Below the pieces are notes generated by a model. The model saw only the letters and a program-made list of their open reading frames with translations, made no database searches and was not told the DNA's origin. The position numbers and the translations under genes were made by a program. Below are positions 43,336 through 52,295 of a stretch of DNA of 64,000 nucleotides, one piece after another. Position 1 is the stretch's first letter; each line of letters opens with the position of its first letter. Source of the DNA: Aminobacter sp039907765 (lineage in GTDB: Bacteria; Pseudomonadota; Alphaproteobacteria; Rhizobiales; Rhizobiaceae); contig NZ_JARDJI010000002.1 of NCBI RefSeq assembly GCF_039907765.1, positions 124,001 to 188,000 on the forward strand, read 5' to 3'.

Positions 43336-43932
43336 GTGACATACGACGCATTCCTTGCATTGCTGGTCTATGCGTTCGTGACCTCGATCACGCCGGGGCC
43401 GAACAATTTCATGCTGCTGGCATCGGGCGTGAATTTCGGCTTCGTGCGCACGATCCCGCACATGCTGGGGATAGGCTTCGGCTTCCTGTCGCTCCTGCTC
43501 GGCGTCGGTTTCGGGCTTGGCGCGTTGCTGACGACCTTTCCGATCCTGCATGGCGGCCTCAAGATCGCCGGCGGCGCCTATCTGCTCTATCTCGCCTGGC
43601 GCATCGGCATGTCGCGCTCGCTCGGCAAGGACGGGGAAACCAAGGCGCGGCCGATGACTTTCCTGGAAGCGGCGGCCTTCCAATGGATCAACCCGAAGGC
43701 TTGGGTGATGGCTGTGACCGCCATGGCAGTCTACACCAGCCCGGAAGCGCCCTTCGTGTCGGTGCTGCTGATCTCGGGCGCCTTTGCGCTGGTCAACCTG
43801 CCGAGCGTTTCGAGCTGGGCCGGTTTCGGCATGGCGCTACGCGGCTTCCTGGCCGATCCCGTGCGGCTGAAATGGTTCAACATCGCCATGGGCCTGCTCT
43901 TGGCGGCCACGCTGTGGCCGATGCTCAAGTGA
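43336..43932 (+). CDS. LysE family amino acid exporter
   Basis: The 198-residue membrane protein starts at GTG 43336 (GGGAGGGATCG just upstream). The LysE/RhtB opening FVTSITPGPNNFMLLASGVNFG and the central IAGGAYLLYLAWRIG pattern are diagnostic, with six predicted membrane segments. The substrate is unknown; it ends 47 bases before nthA on the same strand and may be in the same transcript. Confidence 0.93.
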   Translation: MTYDAFLALLVYAFVTSITPGPNNFMLLASGVNFGFVRTIPHMLGIGFGFLSLLLGVGFGLGALLTTFPILHGGLKIAGGAYLLYLAWRIGMSRSLGKDGETKARPMTFLEAAAFQWINPKAWVMAVTAMAVYTSPEAPFVSVLLISGAFALVNLPSVSSWAGFGMALRGFLADPVRLKWFNIAMGLLLAATLWPMLK

Positions 43933-43979
43933 CCGGCTGGACGCTTGTGCCGGCTCGCCACCGGGCATAGCCTCCGGCC

Positions 43980-44597
43980 ATGTCGCACGATCACGATCAT
44001 CACCACGACCACGACAACGAACTCGACCCGATGGCCGCGCGGGTGCGGGCGCTCGAGACCATCCTCACCCGCAAGGGGCTGATCGACCCCGCCGCAATCG
44101 ACGTTATCGTCGACACCTACGAGACCAAGGTCGGCCCGCGCAACGGCGCACGCGTGGTGGCGAAGGCGTGGAGCGATCCGAGCTTTGCCGAGTGGCTGAA
44201 GCGCGACGCCACCGCCGCCATAGCCTCGCTCGGCTATACCGGGCGGCAGGGCGAGCACATGCAGGCGGTGTTCAACACCGACGAGACGCACAACCTCGTC
44301 GTCTGCACCCTGTGCTCCTGCTATCCGTGGTCGGTGCTGGGGCTGCCGCCGGTCTGGTACAAGGCGCCGCCCTATCGCTCGCGGGCGGTGATCGATCCGC
44401 GCGGGGTTCTGGAAGAGTTCGGGCTGACAGTGCCCGAGAACAGGAAGATCCGGGTCTGGGACTCGACCGCCGAGCTGCGCTACCTCGTCGTGCCGCAGCG
44501 GCCGGCGGGCACGGAAGGCTGGACCGAGGAGCGGCTCGCCGACCTGGTGACGCGCGATTCCATGATCGGAACCGGCGTGGCGCGGGAGGTCGCATGA
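43980..44597 (+). CDS. nthA: Nitrile hydratase subunit alpha, cobalt type
   Basis: The metal-binding subunit of nitrile hydratase converts nitriles to amides. The product has 205 residues. The active-site loop VCTLCSCYPW (Cys109, Cys112, Ser113, Cys114) is complete; threonine after the first cysteine and tyrosine after the last indicate the Co type rather than the Fe type. The N-terminus is unusually His/Asp-rich (HDHDHHHDHD), a possible metal-binding tract. Stop and nthB start overlap by four bases (ATGA). Confidence 0.96.
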   Translation: MSHDHDHHHDHDNELDPMAARVRALETILTRKGLIDPAAIDVIVDTYETKVGPRNGARVVAKAWSDPSFAEWLKRDATAAIASLGYTGRQGEHMQAVFNTDETHNLVVCTLCSCYPWSVLGLPPVWYKAPPYRSRAVIDPRGVLEEFGLTVPENRKIRVWDSTAELRYLVVPQRPAGTEGWTEERLADLVTRDSMIGTGVAREVA

Positions 44598-45253
44598 ACG
44601 GTCCTCACGACCTTGGCGGGCAGATGGGTTTCGGCCCGGTCGCGCCCGAAAGGGACGAGCCGATCTTCCACGCCGAATGGGAAAAGCGGGCGCTCGGGGT
44701 GACGCTCTGCGCCGGGGCGATGGGCGCCTGGAGCATCGACGAAAGCCGCTTCACCCGCGAAAGCCTGCATCCGGCCGATTACTATGCGTCGAGTTACTAC
44801 GAGATCTGGATCAAGGCGCTGGAGCGGCTGCTCGAGCGGCACCGTTTCGTCACGGCCGGGGACCTTGCCGCGGGCCAGGCCATCGACCCGGCGGCCGAGC
44901 CGAAGCGGGTGCTGAAGGCCGAGAACGTGCCGGCCGTTCTGGCCAAGGGCGGGCCGTGCGACCGGCCGGTGTCGACGCCGGCGCGGTTTTCGTCGGGCGA
45001 CCGCGTGCGGACCAGGAATTTTCACCCGACCGGCCATACCCGCCTGCCGCGCTATGCGCGAGGCAAAGTGGGCATGATCGACGCCGTTCGCGAGGGCTAT
45101 GTGCTTCCCGACTCCAACGCGCACGGGAAGGGCGAAAACCCGCAATGGGTGTACACGGTGGTGTTTTCGGCCGGAGAATTGTGGGGCGAGGGCGCCGATC
45201 CGACGCTCGAGGTCAGCATCGACGCCTGGGAGAGCTATCTTGAGCCGGCATGA
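44594..45253 (+). CDS. nthB: Nitrile hydratase subunit beta
   Basis: The beta subunit partners NthA and completes the active site. The 219-residue product starts MNGPHDLGGQMGFGPV, the conserved beta N-terminus, with YYEIWIKALERLLERHRFVTAGDL in the helical half and the SH3-like C-terminal barrel FSSGDRVRTRNFHPTGHTRLPRYARGKVG. It overlaps nthA by four bases and the accessory gene by fourteen. Confidence 0.96.
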   Translation: MNGPHDLGGQMGFGPVAPERDEPIFHAEWEKRALGVTLCAGAMGAWSIDESRFTRESLHPADYYASSYYEIWIKALERLLERHRFVTAGDLAAGQAIDPAAEPKRVLKAENVPAVLAKGGPCDRPVSTPARFSSGDRVRTRNFHPTGHTRLPRYARGKVGMIDAVREGYVLPDSNAHGKGENPQWVYTVVFSAGELWGEGADPTLEVSIDAWESYLEPA

Positions 45254-45590
45254 CCTGCCTGCCGGTATGGACGAGCCGGTGTTCTCCGAGCCGTGGCAGG
45301 CGGAAGCCTTTGCCATGGTGGTGGCCCTGCATGAGCGCGGCGTGTTCAGCTGGGGCGAATGGGCGGAGCAGTTGTCGGCAGAGGTGAAAGCGCCTGGGGC
45401 CGCCGCCGACGGCAGCGACTATTACGAGCGCTGGCTGGCCGCCCTCGAGCGCCTGTTGGCGGAAAAGGGCCTCGCCGGGCACGACGAGGTCGACGCCATG
45501 ACCTCGGCCTGGGAACGGGCTGCGCATGCAACGCCGCATGGCCAGCCGATATTGCTGGCGAACGATCCGGAGCGGTCACCCGGCTCGTAA
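45240..45590 (+). CDS. Nitrile hydratase accessory/activator protein (P14K-like)
   Basis: The 116-residue product matches the small nitrile hydratase accessory proteins related to the NthB N-terminus: FSEPWQAEAFAMVVALHERGVFSWGEWAEQLSAE and YYERWLAALERLLAEKGL. Such proteins help insert cobalt into the alpha subunit. TTG 45240 is chosen because it restores the usual N-terminal length and couples to nthB; ATG 45267 is the alternative. A strong terminator lies about 93 bases downstream. Confidence 0.9.
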   Translation: MSRHDLPAGMDEPVFSEPWQAEAFAMVVALHERGVFSWGEWAEQLSAEVKAPGAAADGSDYYERWLAALERLLAEKGLAGHDEVDAMTSAWERAAHATPHGQPILLANDPERSPGS

Positions 45591-45682
45591 TGGTTGCGGC
45601 GGCTTCGCTTGTGCGGCGGATGCAGCCCAAAGCTGTCGGCGGCACATGGTTTCAGCATTGGGGTGCATGAAACTCCTCAGCA

Positions 45683-45727
45683 AATCTGACTGCCGCATCT
45701 AGAGTGCGGCAAGTCGGATTGGTTTTT
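45683..45727 (+). terminator. Terminator of the nitrile hydratase operon
   Basis: A 15-bp stem (AATCTGACTGCCGCA pairs with TGCGGCAAGTCGGATT, one bulged A, one G-T pair) with a seven-base loop is followed by TTTTT. It is a clear intrinsic terminator closing the LysE-nth genes and isolating the VapBC module. Confidence 0.85.
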
Positions 45728-45767
45728 GGTAACCTCAGAATGTTCTCCTTGTGTTCTAAAAATCTAT

Positions 45768-45781
45768 ACGATAATATTCGT
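45768..45781. promoter_or_regulatory. Palindromic site and -10-like box upstream of vapB
   Basis: ACGATAATATTCGT is a near-perfect palindrome 28 bases before the vapB ATG and contains a GATAAT -10-like hexamer. VapB antitoxins usually bind such sites to autoregulate. This is inferred from position and symmetry. Confidence 0.45.
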
Positions 45782-45808
45782 GTGTTGGCACTTTAAGGTT
45801 GTGTTGAT

Positions 45809-46054
45809 ATGATTCTACACGTTAGAGATGAGGAGACGGATCGTATGGTCCGGGCTCTCGCAAGCCGGCGAGGCATTAGCATCACCGATGCGATCCGGGA
45901 GGCTGTTGAAGAGGCGTTGGCTGCTGAAAACAGCAAGCAGTCATTGTGGGAGCGTACGGCAGACCTACGGGCACGGGTTGGCGCATATCCACTGACCGGG
46001 AAGGTCGCTGACAAGCAGTTCTACGACGAACTCTGGGAGGAGGACGGCAAGTGA
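45809..46054 (+). CDS. vapB: VapB-type antitoxin
   Basis: The 81-residue protein has an N-terminal DNA-binding segment (HVRDEETDRMVRALASRRGISITDAIREAVEEAL, PSK/VapB transcription-factor type) and a C-terminal toxin-binding tail (LTGKVADKQFYDELWEEDG). The stop overlaps the vapC start by four bases (GTGA), the usual TA coupling. The module is noticeably less GC-rich than the flanking genes, suggesting transfer. Confidence 0.9.
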   Translation: MILHVRDEETDRMVRALASRRGISITDAIREAVEEALAAENSKQSLWERTADLRARVGAYPLTGKVADKQFYDELWEEDGK

Positions 46055-46446
46055 GCTTCGTGGATAGCTCCGCTCTGGTGGCTCTGATTGCTCCAGAGCC
46101 GGAGGGCGAGACTATCGCTCTCAAGCTTCAGCTCGAGCCGCCGCATTTCACATCCCCGCTTGTGATGTTCGAAACGGTGCTGGCACTTTGCCGTATTCGC
46201 GAGGCGCCTATCGAAGAAATGACCTTCATCGTGCACGATTATCTGGCGCGTGCCAGGATCTCCATCGAGCCCGTTGAAGCGGATACATATCTCGCGGCGC
46301 TACAGGCGTTCGATCGTTATGGCAAAGGGACCGGTCATCCGGCTCGCTTGAACTTTGGCGACTGTTTTTCCTATGCCGCAGCACGTCGTTCCGGTGTGTC
46401 GCTGATCTACAAGGGCGCCGACTTTTCTCATGCCGACATTGGCTGA
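46051..46446 (+). CDS. vapC: VapC-type PIN-domain toxin
   Basis: This is a 131-residue PIN ribonuclease. The acidic active-site residues are present: Asp5 (FVDSSALVALI), Glu41 (MFETVLAL), Asp104 (NFGDCFSYAAA) and Asp124 (KGADFSHADI). It starts at GTG 46051, overlapping vapB. Family members cut tRNA or rRNA; the target here is unknown. Confidence 0.93.
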   Translation: MSFVDSSALVALIAPEPEGETIALKLQLEPPHFTSPLVMFETVLALCRIREAPIEEMTFIVHDYLARARISIEPVEADTYLAALQAFDRYGKGTGHPARLNFGDCFSYAAARRSGVSLIYKGADFSHADIG

Positions 46447-46495
46447 ACCGGCCAAATCCCTTGCCCTTCGCCACCGAATCCTGTCAGTCGAGCCC

Positions 46496-47623
46496 ATGGA
46501 ATTCTCTCCTCAGCAGGACGATGCGCTGCAGGCCGTGGCGCGCTGGCTCAAGTCCGGGCGGCCGCAGGTTTTCCGCCTGTTTGGCTATGCCGGTACGGGC
46601 AAGACGACGCTGGCGCGCTATTTCGCCGAGCATGTCGACGGCCAGGTGCAGTTCGCCGCCTTCACCGGCAAGGCCGCCCAGGTGCTGCGCTCGAAGGGCG
46701 CCACCAACGCCCGCACCATCCACTCGCTGATCTATCGGCCCAAGGGCGAGGAAGCGATTGCCGACGAGGCGACCGGCAAGACGTCGATGTCGCCGACCTT
46801 CTCGCTCAACCGCCAGAGCCCGATCGCCAAGGCCAAGCTCGTGGTTATCGACGAATGCTCGATGGTCGACGAGCAACTCGGGCGCGACCTGCTGACCTTC
46901 GGGACGCCGGTGCTGGTGCTGGGCGATCCGGCGCAGCTGCCGCCGATTTCGGGCGGTGGCTTCTTCACCGAGCATGAGCCGGATTTCCTGCTGACCGAGA
47001 TCCATCGCCAGGCGCGCGACAACCCGATCATCCGGCTGGCGCTAGACGTGCGCGAGGGCCGCGAGTTCATGCGCGGCGACTATGGCACGGCCCAGGTCAT
47101 CGGCAAGGAAGACGTGACCCAGGATCTCGTGCTCGGCGCCGATCAGGTGCTTGTCGGCACCAACCGGACGCGGCGGCGCTACAATCAGCGGCTGCGTGAG
47201 CTGAAGGGGTTCACCGCGGGCTATCCGCAGGCCGGCGACAAGCTGGTATGCCTGCGCAACGACCCGGCCAAGGGCCTGCTCAACGGCTCGTTGTGGAAGG
47301 TCATGACCTCGTCGCGCGAGACGGTGAAGCCGGGCATCAACCTCCTGGTGGCGCCGGAAGAGGACGACCCGGATCGCGGCGTCGCCAAGATCAAGCTGTT
47401 GAAACAGACCTTCGAGAATCCCGACGAGGACATCCCATGGGGCACCAAGAAGCGCTACGACGACTTCGACTATGGCTATGCGCTGACCGTCCATAAGGCG
47501 CAGGGTTCGCAGTGGAACGACGTCGTGCTGTTCGACGAGAGCTGGGCGTTCAAGGACACGCGCCAGCGCTGGCTCTACACGGCGATCACGCGCGCAGCCG
47601 AACGGCTGACGATCGTACGCTGA
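46496..47623 (+). CDS. RecD-like DNA helicase (AAA_30 family)
   Basis: The 375-residue SF1B helicase resembles the RecD C-terminal half: QQDDALQAVARWLK (Q motif), LFGYAGTGKTTLARYF (Walker A, about residues 29-37), VVIDECSMVDEQL (motif II), LVLGDPAQLPPISGGGFF (III), and DFDYGYALTVHKAQGSQWNDVVLFDE (V), YTAITRAAERL (VI). All motifs are present but no RecBC-interaction domain, so it is a stand-alone RecD2-like or Dda-like helicase. ATG 46496 is chosen; upstream in-frame sequence overlaps vapC. Confidence 0.92.
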   Translation: MEFSPQQDDALQAVARWLKSGRPQVFRLFGYAGTGKTTLARYFAEHVDGQVQFAAFTGKAAQVLRSKGATNARTIHSLIYRPKGEEAIADEATGKTSMSPTFSLNRQSPIAKAKLVVIDECSMVDEQLGRDLLTFGTPVLVLGDPAQLPPISGGGFFTEHEPDFLLTEIHRQARDNPIIRLALDVREGREFMRGDYGTAQVIGKEDVTQDLVLGADQVLVGTNRTRRRYNQRLRELKGFTAGYPQAGDKLVCLRNDPAKGLLNGSLWKVMTSSRETVKPGINLLVAPEEDDPDRGVAKIKLLKQTFENPDEDIPWGTKKRYDDFDYGYALTVHKAQGSQWNDVVLFDESWAFKDTRQRWLYTAITRAAERLTIVR

Positions 47624-48031
47624 TCAGATTCTTGGTTCGATCGGTCTGGCGCCGAGCCAGGCCCATGCCTTGGCCTCGTCCGCCGGCGGGAAATACCTGA
47701 TCTCGATGGGGCTCAGAGGTGCGAAGAACCGCATCATCGCGCCTATCCAGGCGGGACCGCCGACCAGGGCATAGCGCCGTATGTGCTTGAATGCCTTGAA
47801 TTCCTCCTTCCAGGTCGAGCTGCTGAAGATCGGCGACCAGTCGAAGCCTTCGTAGCCTTCGGCGCGTACCAGGATGTCGATCTTGTCTTGGCCCCGGTAG
47901 GCGGCGTCGAGCAGTCCGTAGGTGTTCTCGTAGTCTGCCGGGGTGAAGCGGCCGACGATTTCGAAGCCCAAGACATCGTTCCTGTCGGTTTCGATGCGGC
48001 GTACGGCAGGCCGGATATCCATCGATGCCAT
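47624..48031 (-). CDS. SpoIIAA/STAS-like domain protein
   Basis: The 135-residue protein starts at ATG 48031 (MASMDIRPAVRRIETDRNDVLGFEIVGRFTPADYENTYGLL), fixed by GAGGAGG on the minus strand. The fold pattern, with DILVRAEGYEGFDWSPIFSS and a final RYFPPADEAKAWAWLG, matches the SpoIIAA-like/STAS family (pfam11964 type). The partner and role are unknown. It converges on the RecD-like gene and is divergent from pdxJ. Confidence 0.88.
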   Translation of the reverse strand: MASMDIRPAVRRIETDRNDVLGFEIVGRFTPADYENTYGLLDAAYRGQDKIDILVRAEGYEGFDWSPIFSSSTWKEEFKAFKHIRRYALVGGPAWIGAMMRFFAPLSPIEIRYFPPADEAKAWAWLGARPIEPRI

Positions 48032-48150
48032 GAATGCCTCCTCGCAATTGGCGCCGCATGCGCCATGAATGCTGGAACACATAAAAAGGCTCTCTGTTCC
48101 CATCCTGGCCGTGCTAGGTCGGGACGACGCGAACCTGCCGTGAGTTGCCG

Positions 48151-48891
48151 ATGCCTGCCAAGCTTTCCGTGAATCTCAATGCCATCGCGATGCTGCGCAA
48201 CCGGCGGGACCTGCCCTGGCCCAGCGTCACCGGCCTTGGGCGCATCGCGCTGGCCGCCGGCGCGCACGGGCTGACCGTGCATCCTCGTCCCGACCAGCGG
48301 CATGTGCGCTTCACCGACCTGCCGGAGATCCGGGCCCTGATCGACGACGAGTTCCCCAAGGCCGAGTTCAACATCGAGGGCTACCCGGCAGAGGATTTCC
48401 TGGAGCTGGTCGAGAAGCACCAGCCGGAGCAGGTAACGCTGGTGCCGGACGATCCGGCGCAAGCGACCTCCGACCACGGCTGGAACTTCGTGGCGGAGGC
48501 AGGGTTCCTCAAGCCGATCGTGGCGCGCCTGAAGAAGGGCGGCTTTCGCGTGTCGCTGTTCTCCGACCCGGACCCGGCCGGCGTGAACGCGGCGCGCGAT
48601 ACCGGTGCCGACAGGATCGAGCTGTTCACCGGGCCATACGGTGCAAACCACGCGGACCCCGCGCAGGCAGCCAGGCATCTGGAGTTGCTTGGCAGGACTG
48701 CCGACGCAGCGCGGGGGGCAGGACTGGCGGTCAATGCGGGACACGACCTGACGGTCGCCAACCTGCCGAAGCTGATCGGCCGCATCCCGGCGCTCGCCGA
48801 AGTCTCGATCGGCCACGGCCTCACGGCCGATGCGCTCGAATACGGCATGTCGCGCACGATCGAGCGCTATCTGAAGGCATGCGGGTGGTGA
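48151..48891 (+). CDS. pdxJ: Pyridoxine 5'-phosphate synthase PdxJ
   Basis: PdxJ condenses 1-deoxyxylulose 5-phosphate with aminoacetone phosphate to make pyridoxine 5'-phosphate. The 246-residue TIM barrel shows LSVNLNAIAMLRNRR, GAHGLTVHPRPDQRHVR, PEQVTLVPDDP, RIELFTGPYGANH, LAVNAGHDLTVANLPKL and EVSIGHGLTADALEYG, all typical. Start ATG 48151 is preferred over TTG 48145. Confidence 0.97.
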   Translation: MPAKLSVNLNAIAMLRNRRDLPWPSVTGLGRIALAAGAHGLTVHPRPDQRHVRFTDLPEIRALIDDEFPKAEFNIEGYPAEDFLELVEKHQPEQVTLVPDDPAQATSDHGWNFVAEAGFLKPIVARLKKGGFRVSLFSDPDPAGVNAARDTGADRIELFTGPYGANHADPAQAARHLELLGRTADAARGAGLAVNAGHDLTVANLPKLIGRIPALAEVSIGHGLTADALEYGMSRTIERYLKACGW

Positions 48892-48997
48892 CGATCCGGT
48901 CGCCGCTATGCGTTTCTGAAGATTAGCTGTTACAAATCAGCTGTTGCTTTTGCCACCTAGCGAGGGTAGAGCCCCGCGGCTTCACGGAGACTCGTCC

Positions 48998-50917
48998 ATG
49001 GCCGACGCCGACGCTGGCAAGGTGGAAAAGAACGGGCAGAACGTCCCGACGGATGCCCATTCCCAGGACATCAGGTTTCTGATCATCGGCGCGCTGGGCG
49101 TCGTGTTCGGCGATATCGGGACGAGCCCGATCTACGCCTTCCGCGAGGCGCTGGTCGCGTCCTCCTCGGGCGGACAGGTGGCATCGCGCGAGGATATCCT
49201 CGGTGTGCTGTCGCTCATCATCTGGGCGCTCACGATCATCGTCACCGTCAAATACGTCATGTTCGTGCTGCGCGCCCACAACCGCGGCGAGGGCGGAACG
49301 CTGTCGCTGATGGCGCTCGCCCGCCGCAGCTATGCCAAGCGCTCGGGCCTGATCCTTGCGCTCGGCATGGTCGGCGCCTCGCTGTTCTACGGCGATGCGG
49401 TCATCACCCCGGCGATTTCGGTGCTGTCGGCGGTCGAAGGGCTCAAGGTCGTGACACCGGCGTTCGATCCCTATGTCGTGCCGCTGACCCTGGTGATCCT
49501 TGCCCTGGTGTTTGCCGTGCAGCGCTTCGGCACGGGCGGCGTGGCGATCATCTTCGGGCCGATCACGCTCGTCTGGTTCCTGGCGATCGGCTATGCGGGC
49601 ATAGTGCACATCGCCGATGACCCCGAGATCCTGCTTGCGGTCAATCCCATCTACATCGTCCAGTTCCTGGTGAACCAGCCGGAGGTTTCGTTCGTGACCA
49701 TCGGCGCGATCTTCCTGGCCGTGACCGGTGCCGAGGCGCTCTACGCCGACCTCGGCCATTTCGGCCGGCGGCCGATCGTGCTCGCCTGGCTGGCCATCGT
49801 CTTTCCGAGCCTGCTGCTCAACTATGCCGGCCAGGGCGCTTTCGTGCTCGCCCATGGCGGCACCGTCGGCCATCCCTTCTTCGAGATGAACGAAGGCTGG
49901 ATGCTGGTGCCGATGGTGGTGCTCGCCACCGCCGCCACCGTGATCGCCAGCCAGGCGGTCATCAGCGGCGCCTATTCGCTGACCCGCCAAGCGGTGCAGC
50001 TCAACATGCTGCCGCGACTGGCGATCCTGCACACATCGGAGACGACGCTCGGGCAGATCTACATGCCGCGCGTCAACCTGCTGCTGGCGTTGGCGGTGAT
50101 GCTGCTGGTGGTCGGCTTCGGCGAATCGAGCCGGCTGGCCGCGGCCTACGGCATCTCCGTCACCGGCAACATGCTGGTGACGACGCTGCTGCTGTCGATC
50201 GTCATGCTGCGCATCTGGCGCTGGCCGGTTGCCACCGTCATCGCTGCCACTAGCGTGTTCGCCCTCATCGACATCGGCTTCTTCCTGTCCAACATCGTCA
50301 AGGTGTTCGAGGGCGGCTGGGTGTCGCTCGCGGTCGCCTTCCTCATCATCGTCATCATGTGGACATGGGTGCGCGGCAGCCGCTACCTGTTCGAGAAGAC
50401 GCGCAAGAACGAGATTCCGCTCGATTTCCTTGCCGAGAACCTGAGCAAGAAGAAGCCGCAGCTGGTTCCGGGCACCGCAGTGTTCCTGACCAGCGACCCG
50501 GAAAGCGCCCCGACCGCGCTGATGCACAGTCTCAAGCACTACAAGGTGCTGCACGAGCAGAACGTCATCCTCTCGGTGGTGACCGCCCAGCAACCGGTGG
50601 TGCCGGACAGCGAGCGGGTCAAGATGGAGCAGGTCAACGAGCTGTTCATGCGCGTGAAGCTGAAATTCGGCTACATGGAGCAGCCGAACATTCCCAAGGC
50701 GCTGGCCATCTGCCGCAAGCAGGGCTGGAAGTTCGACATCATGACGACCTCGTTCTTCCTGTCGCGCCGTTCGCTGAAGGCCTCGCCCAATTCGGGCATG
50801 CCGATCTGGCAGGACAGGCTGTTCATCGGCCTGGCCCGTACGGCCGCCGATGCTACGGAGTATTTCCAGATCCCGACCGGCCGCGTGGTCGAAGTCGGCA
50901 CGCAGGTGTCGATCTAG
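48998..50917 (+). CDS. kup: Potassium uptake protein Kup
   Basis: Kup is a K+/H+ symporter of the inner membrane. The 639-residue product has the N-terminal signature LIIGALGVVFGDIGTSPIYAFREAL, about 12 membrane segments, motifs GEGGTLSLMAL and SLFYGDAVITPAISVLSAVEGLKVV, and a soluble C-terminal domain of about 150 residues ending VGTQVSI. Start ATG 48998 (MADADAG) has CGGAGA upstream. Neighbouring genes show no functional link. Confidence 0.97.
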   Translation: MADADAGKVEKNGQNVPTDAHSQDIRFLIIGALGVVFGDIGTSPIYAFREALVASSSGGQVASREDILGVLSLIIWALTIIVTVKYVMFVLRAHNRGEGGTLSLMALARRSYAKRSGLILALGMVGASLFYGDAVITPAISVLSAVEGLKVVTPAFDPYVVPLTLVILALVFAVQRFGTGGVAIIFGPITLVWFLAIGYAGIVHIADDPEILLAVNPIYIVQFLVNQPEVSFVTIGAIFLAVTGAEALYADLGHFGRRPIVLAWLAIVFPSLLLNYAGQGAFVLAHGGTVGHPFFEMNEGWMLVPMVVLATAATVIASQAVISGAYSLTRQAVQLNMLPRLAILHTSETTLGQIYMPRVNLLLALAVMLLVVGFGESSRLAAAYGISVTGNMLVTTLLLSIVMLRIWRWPVATVIAATSVFALIDIGFFLSNIVKVFEGGWVSLAVAFLIIVIMWTWVRGSRYLFEKTRKNEIPLDFLAENLSKKKPQLVPGTAVFLTSDPESAPTALMHSLKHYKVLHEQNVILSVVTAQQPVVPDSERVKMEQVNELFMRVKLKFGYMEQPNIPKALAICRKQGWKFDIMTTSFFLSRRSLKASPNSGMPIWQDRLFIGLARTAADATEYFQIPTGRVVEVGTQVSI

Positions 50918-50984
50918 CGGGGCAATGTGAAGCATTGCCAACGCACCATCTGCCCGTGACTGTCGGTTGCGGGCGGACGGGTTC

Positions 50985-52259
50985 ATGAACGGTCGAAAAC
51001 TTCACATCGCAATCGCTGGCGCCGGTCCGGCGGGGCTGGCCGCGGCGCTGTATCTCAAGCGCGACGGGCACCGCGTCACCGTGCTCGAGCGCTTCGACGA
51101 GCCGAAGCCGCTCGGCTCGGGCCTGATCCTGCAGCCGACGGGGCTAACCGTGCTCGACGATCTCGGCCTGCTGGACGAGACCCTGCATCTCGGCAGCCGC
51201 ATCGACAGGCTTCACGGCACCGACGCCGAAAGCGGGCGAACGGTGCTCGACGTTCGCTACGACGCCCGGAGCGGCGGGCGTTTCGGGGTGGCGGTGCATC
51301 GCGCCGCCCTTTTCGGAGTGCTCCACGGGGCAGCGCGGCGCGAGGGCATCGACATTGCCACCGGCATCGACCTTGCGGCCGTCGAAACAGGTGAGGCGCC
51401 GCTGCTGCGCGACGGCTCGGGGCGTGCGCTCGGCAGTTTCGACCTCGTCGTCGATGCGACGGGCGCGCGCTCCAGGCTGCGCGGCAGCGCCGGGCTGACG
51501 GACCAGCCCAGGCCGCTCGAATACGGCGCCTTCTGGGCCTCGCTCGATTGGCGGGCAACGGGCTTCCAGGAACATGCGCTGAGCCAGCGCTACCGCCGCG
51601 CCAGCGTGATGATCGGCGTGTTGCCGATCGGCCGGGCCGAGCCGGCTGGGCGCGACATGGCGGCATTCTTCTGGAGCCTGAAGCCCGCGGCGGCGGAGCG
51701 CGTTCGCGCCGAGGGTCTGGATGCCTGGAAGGCGCGGGTCGCGTCGCTCTGGCCGGAGTGCTCGGCCTATCTCGACCAGATCACCGACTTCGACCAGTTG
51801 ACGCTGGCACGTTACGGCCAGCACACGTTGCGGCATCCCGCGGCGCGCGGCTTTGCGGTGATCGGCGACGCGGCCCATTCGACCAGCCCGCAACTGGGGC
51901 AGGGGGCGAACATGGCCCTTCTGGATGCGGCCGCCCTGGCCCATGCGCTTCGCCGGCACGGGGTTCTCGATGCCGCGCTGACCGCCTATGTCCGCTCGCG
52001 CCGCGCGCATGTGCGGCTGTTCCAGGCGCTGTCCTACGCGTTCACGCCCTTCTACCAGTCGGATTCCGTGCTGCTGCCGCTGCTGCGCGACAGGCTGGTG
52101 GCGACGGTGGCGAAAGTGCCGCCGGCGCCACAGATCCTTGCCTCGATGGTCGCCGGCACGCTGATCGATCCCTTCGGCCCGATCGGGCTCAGGGAAGCGC
52201 CATGGCATGATCGGCTGCGTCCGGCAGCCGAGACCGTTGCGAGCATTCCCCTGGGCTAA
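50985..52259 (+). CDS. FAD-dependent monooxygenase (UbiH/salicylate hydroxylase-like)
   Basis: The 424-residue flavoprotein has an N-terminal Rossmann motif (HIAIAGAGPAGLAAALYLKRDGHRVTVLER, residues 7-36) and the second FAD motif GFAVIGDAAHSTSPQLGQGANMALLDA around residue 300, with the DG-type segment LVVDATGARSRLR. Both belong to the aromatic-hydroxylase family. The substrate is unknown. Start ATG 50985 has a weak ribosome site. It converges on the PRISE-type reductase. Confidence 0.92.
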   Translation: MNGRKLHIAIAGAGPAGLAAALYLKRDGHRVTVLERFDEPKPLGSGLILQPTGLTVLDDLGLLDETLHLGSRIDRLHGTDAESGRTVLDVRYDARSGGRFGVAVHRAALFGVLHGAARREGIDIATGIDLAAVETGEAPLLRDGSGRALGSFDLVVDATGARSRLRGSAGLTDQPRPLEYGAFWASLDWRATGFQEHALSQRYRRASVMIGVLPIGRAEPAGRDMAAFFWSLKPAAAERVRAEGLDAWKARVASLWPECSAYLDQITDFDQLTLARYGQHTLRHPAARGFAVIGDAAHSTSPQLGQGANMALLDAAALAHALRRHGVLDAALTAYVRSRRAHVRLFQALSYAFTPFYQSDSVLLPLLRDRLVATVAKVPPAPQILASMVAGTLIDPFGPIGLREAPWHDRLRPAAETVASIPLG

Positions 52260-52295
52260 GGGCACCGTGCAGGCAGTATGCCTTCCATCATCGGA

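Noticed and set aside
48920..48960. Weak AGCTG/CAGCT hairpin with CTTTT after pdxJ
   Set aside because: The stem is only five pairs and the T-run is interrupted and distant; not convincing as a terminator.
48923..50986. 687-codon minus-strand frame over kup
   Set aside because: It is fully antisense to kup, with repetitive His/Asp/Arg content and no domain; a shadow frame.
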